In this document: positions 27,389 to 44,207 of the stretch, one piece after another
Numbering within the stretch: position 1 is the first letter of the stretch
Layout: every line of letters starts with the position of its first letter
From: Anaeromyces robustus
Taxonomy: Eukaryota; Neocallimastigomycota; Neocallimastigomycetes; Neocallimastigales; Neocallimastigaceae
Reading direction: 5' to 3'
Length of the DNA: 64,000 bases
NCBI GenBank assembly: GCA_002104895.1
Contig: MCFG01000034.1
Coordinates: forward strand, 171,001-235,000
The notes under the pieces: model-generated
Told to the model about the DNA's origin: nothing
The model's database searches: none
What the model saw: only the letters and a program-made list of their open reading frames with translations
Position numbers and translations under genes: made by a program

Positions 27389-29725
27389 ATGCTTTCCACT
27401 CAATCTTTGTTAAAGAACGTTTTAGCTAAGGGTGTTGTTTCAACCCCAAAAATGAGTTTATCTTCTTTAAGATTACTCAATAACTATAGTACTATTTCTA
27501 AAGCAATGGTTTGTGAAAAGCATGGTCAACCAAAAGATGTTTTAAGGTATACAAGATTTTAAAATTTGAAATCAAATTTCTATTTTTATATGTAAATATT
27601 AGTAAACAAAAAATATTAATAAACAAAAATAAGATAGTATTAATTATTAAATTTTTAATTTATTAATTTAATATATATATTAAAAAATGAAATTATAAGA
27701 TTAAAAGAAATTAAAATTTCAAAAATTAAGGATGATGAAGTCTTAGTTAAATTCTTAGCCTCACCAATTAATCCTTCTGATATTAATCAAATTGAAGGTA
27801 AATATATATATTTTATCAGTTAAATTTAATAATATTAATAATATTATATATATATAAGCATAAATTAGTTCTTATTTTTATACTATTTGTCTTGTTATTA
27901 TTTTTTTATATATAATAAAAATTAATTATACAATTCAAAGTTAAATCTTCCATCAAATGAATATTAAAATGTAACATATATGTATGTTTTTTTTTTTTTT
28001 TTTTTTACAGGTGTTTATCCAATTAAACCAAGATTTAAGGAATATGGTGCTGTTGGTGGTAATGAAGGTGTTGCTGAAGTTATTGCTGCTGGTTCAAAAG
28101 TTAAGAATTTAACTGTTGGTGATTGGGTTATTCCAGATACAAAAGCTTTTGGTATATACATTATTCATTTATCATTAAAATAATAATATCTAATTTATAT
28201 ATAAAAATATATAAACAATTATATTTAATAAAAAACATTATTTATTATTTAACTTAAAGGTACATGGCAAACCTATGCTACTAGTCCAGAAAATGAATTA
28301 CAAAAAATTAGTAAAAATGGTATTTCTAGTATTAGCGCTGCCACCATTTCTGTATATATCTTATATACATATTCAATATAAATATTATTAATTATATATT
28401 ATTAATAAAATATATAATTTTTTTTCTATATTTTTTTCTATATATATATGTAATATATTTAGGTAAACCCACCAACTGGTAGGATAATATTTATGAAGAA
28501 AATAATCTATTCTAATATAATATTAAATCTATTAATAATTCATAATTATTAAATAAATATATTATTAAATAAATAATATTTTAATTTATTAATAGCTTAC
28601 AGAATGTTAAAGGATTTTGTTAATTTAAAAAAAGGTAATATTATTATTCAATTAGTATTATTAAAAATTATTGCTTTTCTAGAATTAATAAACTTAAAAT
28701 GCTATTTTTAATAATTTAAAAAAAGGTGATGTTGTTATTCAAAATGGTGCTAATAGTGCTGTTGGTCAATCTGTTATACAAATTGCTAAAGCTTGGGGTA
28801 TTAAAACCATCAATGTTGTTCGTGACAGGTATTATAGAATTGTAATTATTATTATATTAATTAATTCTTAATAATTATTAATTCACTAAATTAAATTATG
28901 AATTTAATTTAACTAGACCAAATTTTGATGAACTTGCCTCTGAATTACATAAACTTGGTGCTACATTAGTTATTAAAGAAGAAGACTTACGTGCTAATTC
29001 TACTCGTGAACTCGTTAAAAGTTTAGGAAGTCCAGTTCGTTTAGCTTTAAATTGTGTTGGTGGTAAATCTGCTTCTGGTATCACTCGTTTACTTGGGTAA
29101 TTTTTATAATTTTATTATAGATCAATATATATATTATATATATATTACATAATTTCAAATATAAAATAAATCATAATAACAAAAAATGAAATAAAATATA
29201 AAAAAAAAAATAAAATAACAAAAATAGAATAAAATATAAAAAATAATATTAATAATAATAAATAAATAAATGATTTATTTAAAAAATAATATATATATAT
29301 ACTATGAATGTATTTTATTTTTTCATTAATACATAATTTTTAACAAAATTTTTCTCTTATATATGTATATATATATATATATATATCAAATTTCTAATAG
29401 TCATAACGCTACTATCGTTACATATGGTGGTATGTCTAAGCAACCACTTACTTTTGGTACTGGTCCATTTATTTTCAAGAATTTACGTGCTTGTGGCTAC
29501 TGGAATTCTCGTTGGAATAAAGAAGCTTCAAAGAAAGATAAACAATATATGTTTGATGATATCTGTGAACTTATTCGTGGTGGACATTTAGCCGAACCAT
29601 GGCATGATGAAACTAAATGGGAAGTTAGTGATGATAATAAAACTTTAAATAAAAAGTTCATGGAAGCTCTCAGCAAGGCTGGTAAAAGCTTTGGAAATAA
29701 AAAACAAATTTTAACTTTTGAATAA
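27389..29725 (+). CDS. MECR: Mitochondrial-type 2-enoyl thioester reductase, copy B
   Basis: Nine exons: 27389-27546, 27700-27797, 28011-28151, 28260-28351, 28463-28478, 28596-28634, 28726-28828, 28917-29096 and 29401-29725. Every exon has exactly the length of its counterpart in copy A, and the product is again 383 residues. The same active-site (GVYPIKP), NADPH-binding ([13 protein letters not shown]) and C-terminal ([11 protein letters not shown]) motifs are present. Differences cluster in the first ~35 residues (the putative organelle presequence), near the active-site domain ([12 protein letters not shown] in [13 protein letters not shown] in B) and at the C-terminus. Intron sequences have diverged in length and content, so the duplication is not very recent or introns drift fast. 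Both copies appear intact. The product would reduce 2-enoyl-ACP/CoA in a mitochondrion-derived organelle. Confidence 0.95.
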
Positions 29726-29764
29726 GATTTAGAATTTGATAATATAAATAAAAAAACGAATCAA

Positions 29765-29796
<32 letters not shown>

Positions 29797-30082
29797 ATAA
29801 AACTATAAATATAAATAACATTTAAATAATAAAAAAAATTATTTGGATAAAGAAAATAATATAATTTAAAAATAAATAATAAATAAAAATATAATAATAA
29901 AATAAAAAAATGATAATATGCAAAATAAAAAATATAATAATAATAATATAATATAATAACATAAAAAAAAGAGTAAAAATAAAATAAAATAAAAATAAAT
30001 AAAATAAATTATAAAAATATATATTCTTTTTAAAAAAATTGTAATGATCTTTAAAGAATAATAATTTATTACTATTATTAAT

Positions 30083-30090
30083 TTATTAAT

Positions 30091-30181
<91 letters not shown>
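30083..30181. repeat. (TTTA)n microsatellite
   Basis: About 24 uninterrupted copies of a TTTA unit, in the gap downstream of MECR copy B. Confidence 0.9.
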
Positions 30182-31060
30182 TCAAATTATTAAATGTAAA
30201 AAATTTAGTATTATTTTTCATATATGATATTGAATCAAAATATTATATTAAACAAAAAACAATAAAAATAAACTAGAAGGAAAAAAATAATAGTACATCA
30301 AATAATGATGAATAATGAATATATTACTTCCTATATATTCTTGGATTATAAAAGTCTTTCATGAATATATTTCCAATAACCATATGTAATAAATATATAC
30401 AAAAGTTGGGTAAGAGTTTGATTAAAACTCTTCCAATTTATTGAAAATATCAATGGTCTATCTTTTTGTTTTAATAACATTATTTAAAACATTAATCTTA
30501 AATCAAAAATAGAATACACTCTTAATATGTTTCTTTTAATAATCTCGAAATAGAAAAAGTTTTTTTTAGAATTTTTTTTAAAAAAGATACTAAATAACAT
30601 AATATATTAATAATTACTTATACAAATAATATTTTAGCTAAAAATTAAAAAAAAAGAAACCTCTTTCATCACATCATAATTATAATTATTCCATATGAAT
30701 TAATTATTAACCTAACCTATAAATTTGACAATCGAAGAAATTATTCCATTATTAACTGTTTTTTAAATACATTATGATAGTGACGTGACATATTAATATA
30801 TCATGTTAAAAAAATATATATAAAACTGAAAAAATACTACATTTATATATATTATTTATTATTATTAAAGATTTAATAATAGTATTATTATACTAACTAT
30901 AATTGAATATTAATATGTACTATTGTTGCCAATTTTTTTATTATTTTTTACTTCCATTGATTTGATTATAGTTTTACGAAAAAATAACTTAATATTTTGT
31001 AATTATGTTTAAAATTTGATGTTATTCTATAATATATAATATAATAATAATGTAGTATTT

Positions 31061-31101
31061 AAAGTTAACTTTTTAAAATAGTATTTTAAAAAGTTAGCTT
31101 T
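31061..31101. repeat. Near-perfect inverted repeat (20-base arms, 1-base spacer)
   Basis: Left arm AAAGTTAACTTTTTAAAATA and right arm TATTTTAAAAAGTTAGCTTT are complementary at 19 of 20 positions with a single G between them. It could form a hairpin or cruciform. It is not associated with a visible gene or terminator role. Confidence 0.65.
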
Positions 31102-33125
31102 GTTATTCCTTTACATTTGATAAATGTGAATGAATATCATTAATGTATTATTGTAAGTACAATTTCAATTATGATTGGATTAATTGTAATATGTTGTGGC
31201 GTTTATTGGCTAATTTCATAATATATATCTGTGTAACATAATAGAAAATATATTATATTTATACATTTGTGTGTATGTTGATTCATGACATTTTTTTCTT
31301 TTGTTAATAATATATTAAATATATATTATATATATTATTGAATATATTACAATAATTATAAAATAATTGTTAATTACAATGGATATTTTAAATTTTTATT
31401 ACTATTAAAAAAATAATAATTTTAACGGTCATATTTATATATACAACAAAAAAATATATAGAAATGTTTTACATAATAAGTTTTCAAGCCACTTTAATAA
31501 TTATATATATTTATATATTTATACATTAATCTAATAATAAATAGCAAAGAATAATTCAGTAATATTAGTTTATTATTAACAAGAATGAAATTTATATTTA
31601 ATATATTATTATAAATGAAGTTAATCAATAAAGTTAAAATTATTGATAATAATAAATAATTATTATAAATATGGAATTAATCATTATTAAAGTTTTTTTA
31701 ATGATTAATGATGACTAATTTCATACTAAATTACAGGAATAGTAAAGTCATAATTAATATAATTATATAATTCTTAATAAATAATCTTTGATAAAAATAT
31801 AATAAATAATAATTTTTATTTATTGTATATTCTTATTACTATTTATTTATTTTTATTATCATTATTCTTTTCACTATATATTATATAAATTTCAAATAAG
31901 GCGTTCATATTGATATATATAATAATAATAATAATAATATATAATCATAATAATATTTATATTAATATATTAATATATTTATATTAGTGTATATAATCTA
32001 TTACAATTTTTTTTTATTCATTTATTATTTTATTAAAATGTATTAAATTAGTGTATAAACAATTTATTTTAATTTAAGTTAATCATTAAGTAAATATATA
32101 ATAATATATTGAGTACAATATATAATATATTAACCAAATATATTTTATAATAAATCTATATATTATACATTTTTTATATTCAAAATTATTAATAATATAA
32201 GTAATATATTAACATATAAATATATAATATATATTTATATTTATAAAGTTGATTAATAATTTTTTTTTTATTTTTAAAAGAATATTATATTTATTTCTTA
32301 AAAAAATAAATAAATAAATAATAAATAATCATCTAAAATTATTTAATTATTCTAAAAAGGAAAACAAATGTAAAGATTCAAATTAATTAATTATTTATTT
32401 ATAAAGCAATGAAACAATTAAAAGAAGGAAAAATAAGTTTTGAAATTAATAATAAAGGAAAATTTGAATAATTATTTTAATGAAGATTTTATAAATTGAA
32501 AATAATTGTTAAAAAATCTGTCCACATATAGTATTGTTTATACTGAAATTATAAACCATTGAAAATATTCACAATAATATTATATATGGAATATTTTTTT
32601 TTTTAATAAGGAAAACATAAGAACATTCAATGAATCAATATTAATAATAATTACAAAAATATTTACAAAATAAATAAATAAACAAACAAATAAATAAAAA
32701 AATAATAAAAAATAAACAAACAAACAAACAAACAAATTAAAAAAAAAAACTGATAATTAATCATTTAATCAAAAAATATAAATATTGATTTTAAACAATG
32801 ATTACTTTTTTTTAATTATATATTTTTGAATAAATAAATGATAATAAACTATTTTGATTTTTACTAACTATTTATTATTATTTTTATGTTTTATATATAT
32901 TTTTATTAAATCGTAATAATATAAATGTAAAAAATAAACAAACTGGACAACTTAAATAATTTACATATTATTAATATGAATAATAAAAAATAATGGAAAT
33001 ATTTTATTATGATACATATACAAATTCAATGATCAATATTAAATATTTAATATAGTGTAAATTCGTAATTCCTGTTTAGTTTATTTATATCTTTTTTATT
33101 TATTTAATAATATAGAATATATACA

Positions 33126-35164
33126 ATGGTAAAGTTTTAAATATTTCAATATTTAAATTTATATAAATAATTTATATATTTAATATAAATCTATCAATAT
33201 AATGTATATTAATATATTTTATTTTCATTTCAAAATTATTAAAATTAAATAAAGGCTGTTATTAGACGAAAGAACTTAAAAAAGGGTTTAAATTTCACCA
33301 TCATGAGTGTTGGTATGTATTTTTTAAATATGTATTTGTATTTTTTTAGTGTATTATATTTTTATATTCAATGTTATGGATTAATACTAATAATACTAAT
33401 ACTACTATTACTTCTAATAACGATAATATAAATTTAAATAGGTGCTTCTGGTCTTGGAAAATCTACATTTGTTAATACTTTATGTGAATCAGCTGTTTTT
33501 GATAAGAAAGATTACTCCAACCCAGAACAAGCTGCAGTTGAAAAAACTGTTGAAATTACTCCAGTAACTGTTGATTTAGAAGAAGATGGTATCAAATTAT
33601 CATTAACTATTATTGATACTCCAGGATTTGGTGATAATATTAACAATGAAAGATGGTAATAATAATTTTTATAGTATAATTTGTATAATTTAATATCTGT
33701 CTGAATTTTTTTTATATAAATAGAATTTATATAAATAAAACATAAATTAAAATTTATATTTTATTTTTAATATATATCAGTTTCAATGACATCTTAAACT
33801 ACATTGAAGCTCAATACGATTACATTTTATCCGAAGAATCAAGAATTAGACGTAAACCAAAATATCAAGTAAATAAACAATAATGTTTTTTTGTATTAAT
33901 TACAGTTAATGTGGGAATTTATATTAAAAAAATATTTATTTATTTAAATATAAGGATAACCGTGTTCATGCTTGTTTATATTTCATTCCACCAACTGGTC
34001 ATGCGTAAGATTTATTTATATAATAAATATATATACTTATGTATATGATATGATATGATATGATATTAAATGTATTTTTTTTGTTGTTTTAATAGTCTTC
34101 GTGAATTAGATATTGAATTCATGAGACGTTTAGGTTCTCGCGTTAATGTTATTCCAGTTATTGCTAAAGCTGATTCTCTTTCTCCAGCTGAATTAGTTGA
34201 TTTCAAGAAAAGAGTAATTTATAATAAAATTGAATTAAAGAATAATAAAAGAATAATAAAATAAAATTTTAATTCTAATATAATTTTATTTAATATTAAA
34301 AAAAAAAAAAAAAAGATTATGGAAGATATTGAATATTATAAGATTCCAATTTACAATTTCCCATATGATGATGAAATTGATGATGATGAAACCATTGAAG
34401 AAAATAATGAACTTAGAGTAATTTGATTTTATTGTTTATTTATATATATATTTTTTTCATGAAAAAAAAAATAATTTCTAATAATGTTTTCTGATCTTTA
34501 AAAAATATATAGGCTTTATTACCATTTGCTGTTGTTGGTAGTGAAGATGAAGTTATAATAAACGGTCGTAGAGTTAGATGTCGTCAATACCCATGGGGTG
34601 TTGTTGAAAGTAAGGAATATTTTTAACATAATAATTTAAAAAAGAATATTAAAATAATAATAAATAATTTTATGAATATTTTATTTTAAATTTTTAATAG
34701 TTGATAATGTTAAACATTGTGATTTCTCAAAATTAAGATATATGTTATTAAGGTAATTTATTTTATTTTATTATATATATTTCGTTTGTAATTTAATAAA
34801 ATTATTATTTATTTCAAAAAAATATTAATATTATTATATCTATAATATTTTTTTTTTTAATTAAACAAAAATGTATAATAAAAGTTCTCATCTTCAAGAT
34901 TTGAAGGAAATTACTCATGATATTCTTTACGAACAATATCGTACTGAAAAGCTTAGTCGTGAAGGTGTTGTTGATTTAGATAGTGATCTTCCAGAAAACA
35001 GATTAAAAGAAGAACAACTTAGAAGAGAAGAAGAAAGACTTCGTGAAAGAGAACTTAAAGTTAGAGCTGAACTTACTGCTAGACAAAATGAATTACTTGC
35101 TAAGGAAGAAGCTCTTAAGAACTTGGAAGCCAAATTATCATCACAAAACAATATTAACAATTAA
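33126..35164 (+). CDS. Septin GTPase with C-terminal coiled coil
   Basis: Ten coding exons: 33126-33128 (the ATG alone), 33255-33312, 33442-33655, 33781-33868, 33955-34004, 34096-34213, 34316-34417, 34513-34609, 34701-34752 and 34885-35164 (1,062 bases, 353 residues). The polybasic segment ([13 protein letters not shown]) precedes the P-loop GASGLGKST (about residues 21-29). G3 is DTPGFGD (79-85) and G4 is AKAD (161-164). The septin-unique element includes the [15 protein letters not shown] block. [20 protein letters not shown] leads into a charged heptad-rich tail (about 285-350), a coiled coil as in Cdc3/Cdc12/Sept7-type septins. Septins form heteromeric filaments at the cortex and, in chytrid-like fungi, around zoospores, rhizoids and cleavage planes. 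The very short N-terminus resembles Cdc10. I cannot fix the subgroup by eye. Confidence 0.95.
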
Positions 35165-35603
35165 ATATAATTAGAAAATTAAATATACTTTATTAAATTA
35201 TAAATATATATAAGGAATAGAAAGAAAAGAAAAATTTATGTATTTATTTAAATAATAGATATATATAAATTAATCTTTTTAATTATGTTATTTTATTTTT
35301 TTTTTTTTCCAGTTCTATATATATTTATTTAAAATAAATTATTATATATTAAAATATAGATATATTGAAATTTTTTTTTAACAAATATATATAACAGAAA
35401 GAATAAAGATATAATTTTATTTTATTTTTTTTTTTTTTAGAGCTTATTATTTCTTTTTATATATACTATAAAGATAAACAAATAATTTTAATAATAAAAA
35501 CAAACAAATAAATAATAGTAATAATTATAAAACAAAACAAAACAAAACAAAACAACAAAAACACACAGAAAAAAAAAAAAGTAAAAATAAAAACACAAAA
35601 AAT

Positions 35604-35646
<43 letters not shown>

Positions 35647-36792
35647 ACATAAAAAAAAAAAAAATACAAAAAAAAAATAAAATAAAATAAAATAAAATAT
35701 AAAAACCAAAATCATACAAAAACCAACAGAATAAAAATAATCAGAATTTAAAACAAAATACTATAAAATTAATAATAATAATAATAATAAATAAAAGTAA
35801 TAAATAAAATCATATAAATATATATATAAATAATTAAAAAAATTTTTTTTCTATTTATTTAGTTTTTTTTTTTTTTTTTCTTTTTTTATTTTGTATTGTT
35901 ATATTATTATTATTATCATCATTAATATTAATATTAATATTTAATATTTTGAAAGTTAAAATTATTCTTTTTTTATTTTTATATTGTTATATTATTATTA
36001 TTATTATTATATCATTATTATTATTATTATTATTATCATATTATTATTATTATTATTATATAAATATTTATAAAGTTGTAATATTTTGAAAGTTGAAATA
36101 TTTATAAAGTTGTAATTATTTATAAAGTTGTAATTATTTAGTATTGAATAAAACTAGTATTTTGATGGCCATTTTATATAATAATATTATTGTATGTAAA
36201 TATTAATTCAGTTAACCATGTAATAATGATTATATATATATATATATATGTATATTTATTAATACATAACTTTGATTAAACTGCTTGTTGTTATAAAATA
36301 ATAAATAAAAAAAAGTTTATGTATTAATTTTCGTTATTATAATGAAAAAAGACTTGTAAAAATATATATTTCATGATTAATTTAGTATATTTATTAGTTA
36401 TATAAAAAAAATAAAAAAAAAGATATTTTATTATTATTATAAATTTAATAATAATTAATTAATATATATATATTATTATAAATAAATAAAAATTTATTAA
36501 CGTTTTAATAAAACAAAAAAAAAGCAAAAACAAAAAAATTAAATAAAAAAAAATAGATTCGAATAAAATAAAAGAATTTTTTGTTTTTAATAATTTTTTT
36601 AATTTATATTGTGCTTTTAATATTTATAATTTACATGTGTCAATGTAGGTTTTTGACAATTAAAATTAAAATTAAAATAAATAATATTATTTTAATTTAT
36701 TCGAAGAATTTTTAATAAATAAATTAAAAAAATTTTAAATTATATAATATTATAATAGAAAAAATAAACTTTTTGAATTAAAAAATTTTATT

Positions 36793-36829
<37 letters not shown>

Positions 36830-36934
36830 AAAAAAAAAAAAAAAAATTATTTTATAAAAATTTAACTTAATAAGCTATTTTGTAATATTAAGAAGATAGT
36901 ATAATATAATTAATAAAGAAAGGATATAAAAAAA
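35165..36934. other. Intergenic desert between septin and MFI-like gene
   Basis: About 1.8 kb. Contains long poly-A/AAAAC tracts on the plus strand at 35525-35700 (poly-A core about 35605-35640), ATT-type repeats at 35900-36060, and another poly-A run at 36798-36846 just before the next start codon. The open frames here are Phe/Tyr-rich shadows of poly-A. A short tandem repeat of ATTTATAAAGTTGTAAT lies at 36065-36140. Confidence 0.6.
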
Positions 36935-39871
<2,937 letters not shown>

Positions 39872-41017
39872 ATGTTAATCATATCATAAATATAGATTTT
39901 TTTTAAATATATACATACATTACAGGATAAATATAATGAAGAGTATATTTATTAGTTAATTTAAATTACTAGTGAAAATTGCTTATTTAAGTTAAAACTT
40001 ATAAAACAATAACTATCATATTTTTAAATATCATTTTTGCTTATCATATATTAAAATTTATATATTCATATTTACTATTTATAATAAACGAACAGAAAAA
40101 CAAAACAAAACAAAACAACTACATATTATATATAATAAACATAATAATTTCGTTAATTATTATGAATCAAATTAAAATATATATTATTTAGTACAAATAT
40201 ATATTGTTTATTCTCAATAATTTTTATATTAAAAAAAAAATTATAAAAAGTATTTTTTTTTGTTATATACTATATAAATTTAATAAAAAAAATTTTTTTT
40301 ATTGGTATATATTTATATATTATTGTTAATATGAGTGTTATAATATTTGTACTTGTATTTAATATATTGAGAATTCAGATTATATATCAATGTTTAATAA
40401 TTTTCAATTATATATATATATAAAAGAATTGAATAATTATATAATTGATTATTCTAATGATATATATTATCTAGCGTGCCACATGTAATATATATAATTA
40501 ATACTAAATTTATAATAAAAATAATAATAGTTTTAATAATAAAATTTTTATTTCAATTGTTTTAAATTTTTTTTTTTTTCACATTCATGTCAGTTTTCAC
40601 ATGATTAAAAAAATATTAATAATAATATAAAAAATATAAATACATATTTAATACACATAAAAAAATAATAACTGAATAAATATTTTTAAATATTTATTCA
40701 TTTATAATCAGTTATTGATAAATATGATTTTATTAAAAAATTGTTTATTGTTGGAAGTAAAATTATAGATAATTATAAATAATTATAGATAATTTACAAT
40801 TCATAATTATAGGAATCATACTATAATTATTTATTTAAACTTAATAATGATGATAAAAAAATTAATTGAATTGTACTTAAAATTATTATATTTATATTTT
40901 ATAATGCAAAAAATATATAAAAAAATATGATAATATTTGTTATTAAATATATAGAGTGCAATGTAAAAAATATAAATATATATATATATATTTAGTTAAT
41001 ATATGTAAAAATTTTTT

Positions 41018-41049
<32 letters not shown>

Positions 41050-41255
41050 GATTTTTCATGTTATTTATTATATAGTATGAAATTGCAATATTTTGAATGA
41101 AAATTGTTTTAGTTATATGATTTAATAGGATCTCTTTTTTTTTCTTCGTTATTCATGGAAATAATAAATAATTAATAGTTATATGAAAATAATATTAATT
41201 ATTTATAAAAATTATTATTATTATACATGTATATAAGTATATATAGATATATATT
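39872..41255. other. Convergent intergenic region after MFI-like gene and SLC10 gene
   Basis: About 1.4 kb between two convergent genes. Mostly A/T with TA tracts (40970-41050). Nothing coding or structured is recognised; a short less repetitive patch is at 40450-40490. Confidence 0.6.
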
Positions 41256-43733
41256 TTAAATATTTATTTTTGCTCTTTTCAAACTTTCAGATGTATCATG
41301 CGATAGTTTTGATAATTTTGATAATGAATCTTGAAAAGAGTCATTATGTGATAATCTGTTATCTTTAGTTTCAAAATCATTTAATTGATTTTCTAAACTT
41401 TTTCTATAGTCAATGATTTCAGAATTTTCTACTACTGTTTCTACAACAGAAAAACAGAATAAAAATAGTAAAAATATTATAATTCCAATCATGAGATTGT
41501 ATATGGAATGATGAAGAGGGAAAATTGATAGGAAAGGAGATAAGCAACCTGTTGAAACTTGAATAATTGCAATAGGTATAGTAGTATTTTGCATACCTAC
41601 ATGAAAACATACTGATCTACATTGGAAAGGGTTTAATTTTAAAATTTTTGCAAGAATCCATCCTACTAAATAACTACATATAGAAAGTAAAATTGAGATA
41701 ACATAAGTTTCCCATTGATAAAATACTGATATTCCCATTTTTAAAAAAGAACTTGCTACTGATGTTAATATTGCTAAACATGCAAAAATTGGTAATGCTT
41801 TTGTCATATATAATGTAACAATAGGTAAATAATGTGCAGTTATCCATCCAATTGATATAGGTATTAATTGTGTAAATAAACCAGATAGGGTTTGCCATAT
41901 CTTTAAATTAATTTATATTATAATAATTATATATATAAAAGTTACATTTAATTATTATTATTATTATTATTTTTATTTTTGAAATAATATAAATAAAACT
42001 AATATTAATAAATAATATATAAATATACTGAAATATTTTAATATTCATATAAAATTAATGATAAAATAATATATATCATTACTTTTATTTTATTTAATAA
42101 ATTAAAAAATATATAACTTACAGGAATAATATAACTTAGACCTAAATTATTTGCGAGGCTAGTTATCATCATAATAAGTGGAAATGTAATTGTACCTTTA
42201 ATAATATATTAAGTAATAATCAATATATAATAATATATAAGTAATAATTAATATATAATAATATAAAAATTTATATATTTATTCATTAAGTTTTTTTTTC
42301 TCTTTCCCTATTTTTGCTTATTTATTTAATTATTATTTTTATTATATATTATATATATAAGTTTTTTATGTTAATAATATTATATTTACTTAAAAGAGTT
42401 GATATTAAACATAAACATATTGATAATGCTTTATCTCCTCCTATATAATAAACGAAAATCATTGCAAAAAGTGAAGCAGGACTACTTGCAATCATCATTA
42501 CACTATAGGAAGCAATATCATTTAACTGAAAGATTTTTGTTAATGAAAATGCTTTATATATATGTATATTTAAATTATATATTTATATATATATATTTTT
42601 AAAAAGTTAATTTCAATAGATTATTATGATAATGATTATAATGATTTATATTATTACCAATTAAAGGAATAATAAGAACTTGTGAAAGTATTCCTGCAAT
42701 TAACGGTTTTGCTCTATTAACTTTTATTGATTTTATAACAGTACCTATTTTTGTTTTATATAATAATAATTCAATAATAATTAATATTATTTTTAAAAAA
42801 AAACAAAAACAATTTATAACATTAAAAAAATATTCTAAGCAAAAAATATATATAATATATATAAAATACAAAAAATGAATGAGGAATTATAATAGATAAG
42901 GTAAAAAAAACCAAAACCAAAAATAAATATATATATATATTATATTATATTATATTATATTATATTATATTATATTATATTATTTTTTTATCCTATTAAT
43001 TTTTTTTTTTTTTTGAAAAAAAAGATGAAAAATTAATTCCATACTTAAAGGCATTCCTGTTCCTACCGCAAATAAGAAAAATACAGTAAATGCAATAACT
43101 AATGAATCGAATAATTTTTTTTCAGCATGAAGTACATTAATTTTTACAGTTTTATTTATTTCATTTTGGTTATCATTATCATCAATAGAATTTATACTTA
43201 TATGTAGTGTTGAAGATCCATAATTATAACCATAAAGTGTTATATTATTAAAAATTTTAATATTTTCATTATCAGTTTTATTTTCATTAATGATAATATT
43301 TTGAGGTTCAATATCAAAATTTTTTTTATTATTCGATTGAAAAGTAATATTCAACCTTGGTGATGAATGTTCAATTGAAAATGAAAAATCTATTTTATCT
43401 TCTTCATTAACATATAATTCGTCATCTACTAAACATTCTGATTCATACTTTACATCTAAATATATTATTTAATTAGATTTATATATATATATATATATAT
43501 TACATTAGTTATTAAAAGAATTTTTTTTTTCTCATATTACTTTAAAAAAAATAAAAAAAGGATTAAGATACCATTTGCCTTTCCATATATAATAAATCCT
43601 TTATAAATATTTTATAGAGTATAAATAATAAATATTAATTAAAATTAATTTATTAATCATTATAATTTTTATTTATAAAAGTATTTTTTATACCATATAT
43701 TATAAGGGTAATTAATTTTTGGATACTAAACAT
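41256..43733 (-). CDS. SLC10-family (bile acid:sodium symporter-like) membrane transporter
   Basis: Seven exons: 43733-43694, 43598-43572, 43455-43045, 42744-42658, 42551-42390, 42195-42122 and 41900-41256 (1,446 bases, 481 residues). The first two exons give a signal peptide (MFSIQKLITLIIYGFIIYGK, cleavage probably after KAN). About 130 residues of lumenal or extracellular beta-rich sequence follow, then hydrophobic helices. Family-like landmarks: AKPLIAGILSQVLIIPLI; MMIASSPASLF then YIGGDKALS, equivalent to the CSPGG...GGDVALS region of SLC10; and CFHVGMQNTTIPIAIIQVST, matching the GLQNTALA helix. An N-terminal ectodomain is the layout of SLC10A3/A5 (P3-type) proteins. The C-terminal tail is Ser-rich and cytosolic. 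Substrate unknown; the first Gly of the CSPGG motif is Ala-Ser here. A tempting acceptor (TTTCAG, 42528) would frameshift; the in-frame acceptor at 42553-42552 restores the helix. Confidence 0.88.
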
Positions 43734-44167
43734 TATAATATTTTTTATAGATATTATGTTATTTCACATAATATTATTATTTAATTATGATAATTGATTT
43801 TAATTATGATAATTGATTTAAAAGTAGAATTAATGATTTTTTTTATTTTATTTTATTTATTTTATTTAATTTTTTCTATAATTTTTTCTATAATTTTATT
43901 TTTATCTTAAAATATATATATATAAAATTTATTTTTATCTTTAACATTTTTTACAAATCTTAAATATTAAAAAAAAATGTAATACTTGATTATATTTATA
44001 ATATAATAAATATATAAAAAATTATATTTACTAAAAATTAAGTTTTAAAATATATTATTCATTCATTATATTCATTATAAATATATCATCTCTATAATTT
44101 TCGTATAAGTCTTTTTTTTTTTTGGAAAAATAATGAAATATCTTTAAATAAATAATATATTTCAAAT

Positions 44168-44202
<35 letters not shown>

Positions 44203-44207
44203 TTTTT

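Larger units (their letters stand above)
29726..33125. other. 3.4-kb intergenic desert between MECR B and the septin
   Basis: Mostly A/T simple sequence: AATAAA-type runs to about 30050, a long (TTTA)n block, then a mixed region at 30220-31250 with less repetition but no open frame. A short 20-codon frame at 32409-32471 (MKQLKEGKISFEINNKGKFE) has coding-like residues but no context. Small inverted repeats lie at 30412-30432 and 31061-31101. TGACGTGACA at about 30780 resembles a CRE/bZIP site. No tRNA or rRNA recognised. Confidence 0.5.

Noticed and set aside
28896-29084. Minus-strand frame of 62 residues, and 34927-35160 minus
   Set aside because: Antisense shadows of MECR copy B exon 8 and the septin last exon.
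35466-35715. Phe/Tyr-rich minus-strand frames
   Set aside because: Produced by poly-A and AAAAC tracts on the plus strand.
42525-42528. TTTCAG as the acceptor of the fifth exon of the SLC10 gene
   Set aside because: It would put a TGA in frame after two codons; acceptor 42553-42552 keeps phase and adds a sensible helix segment.
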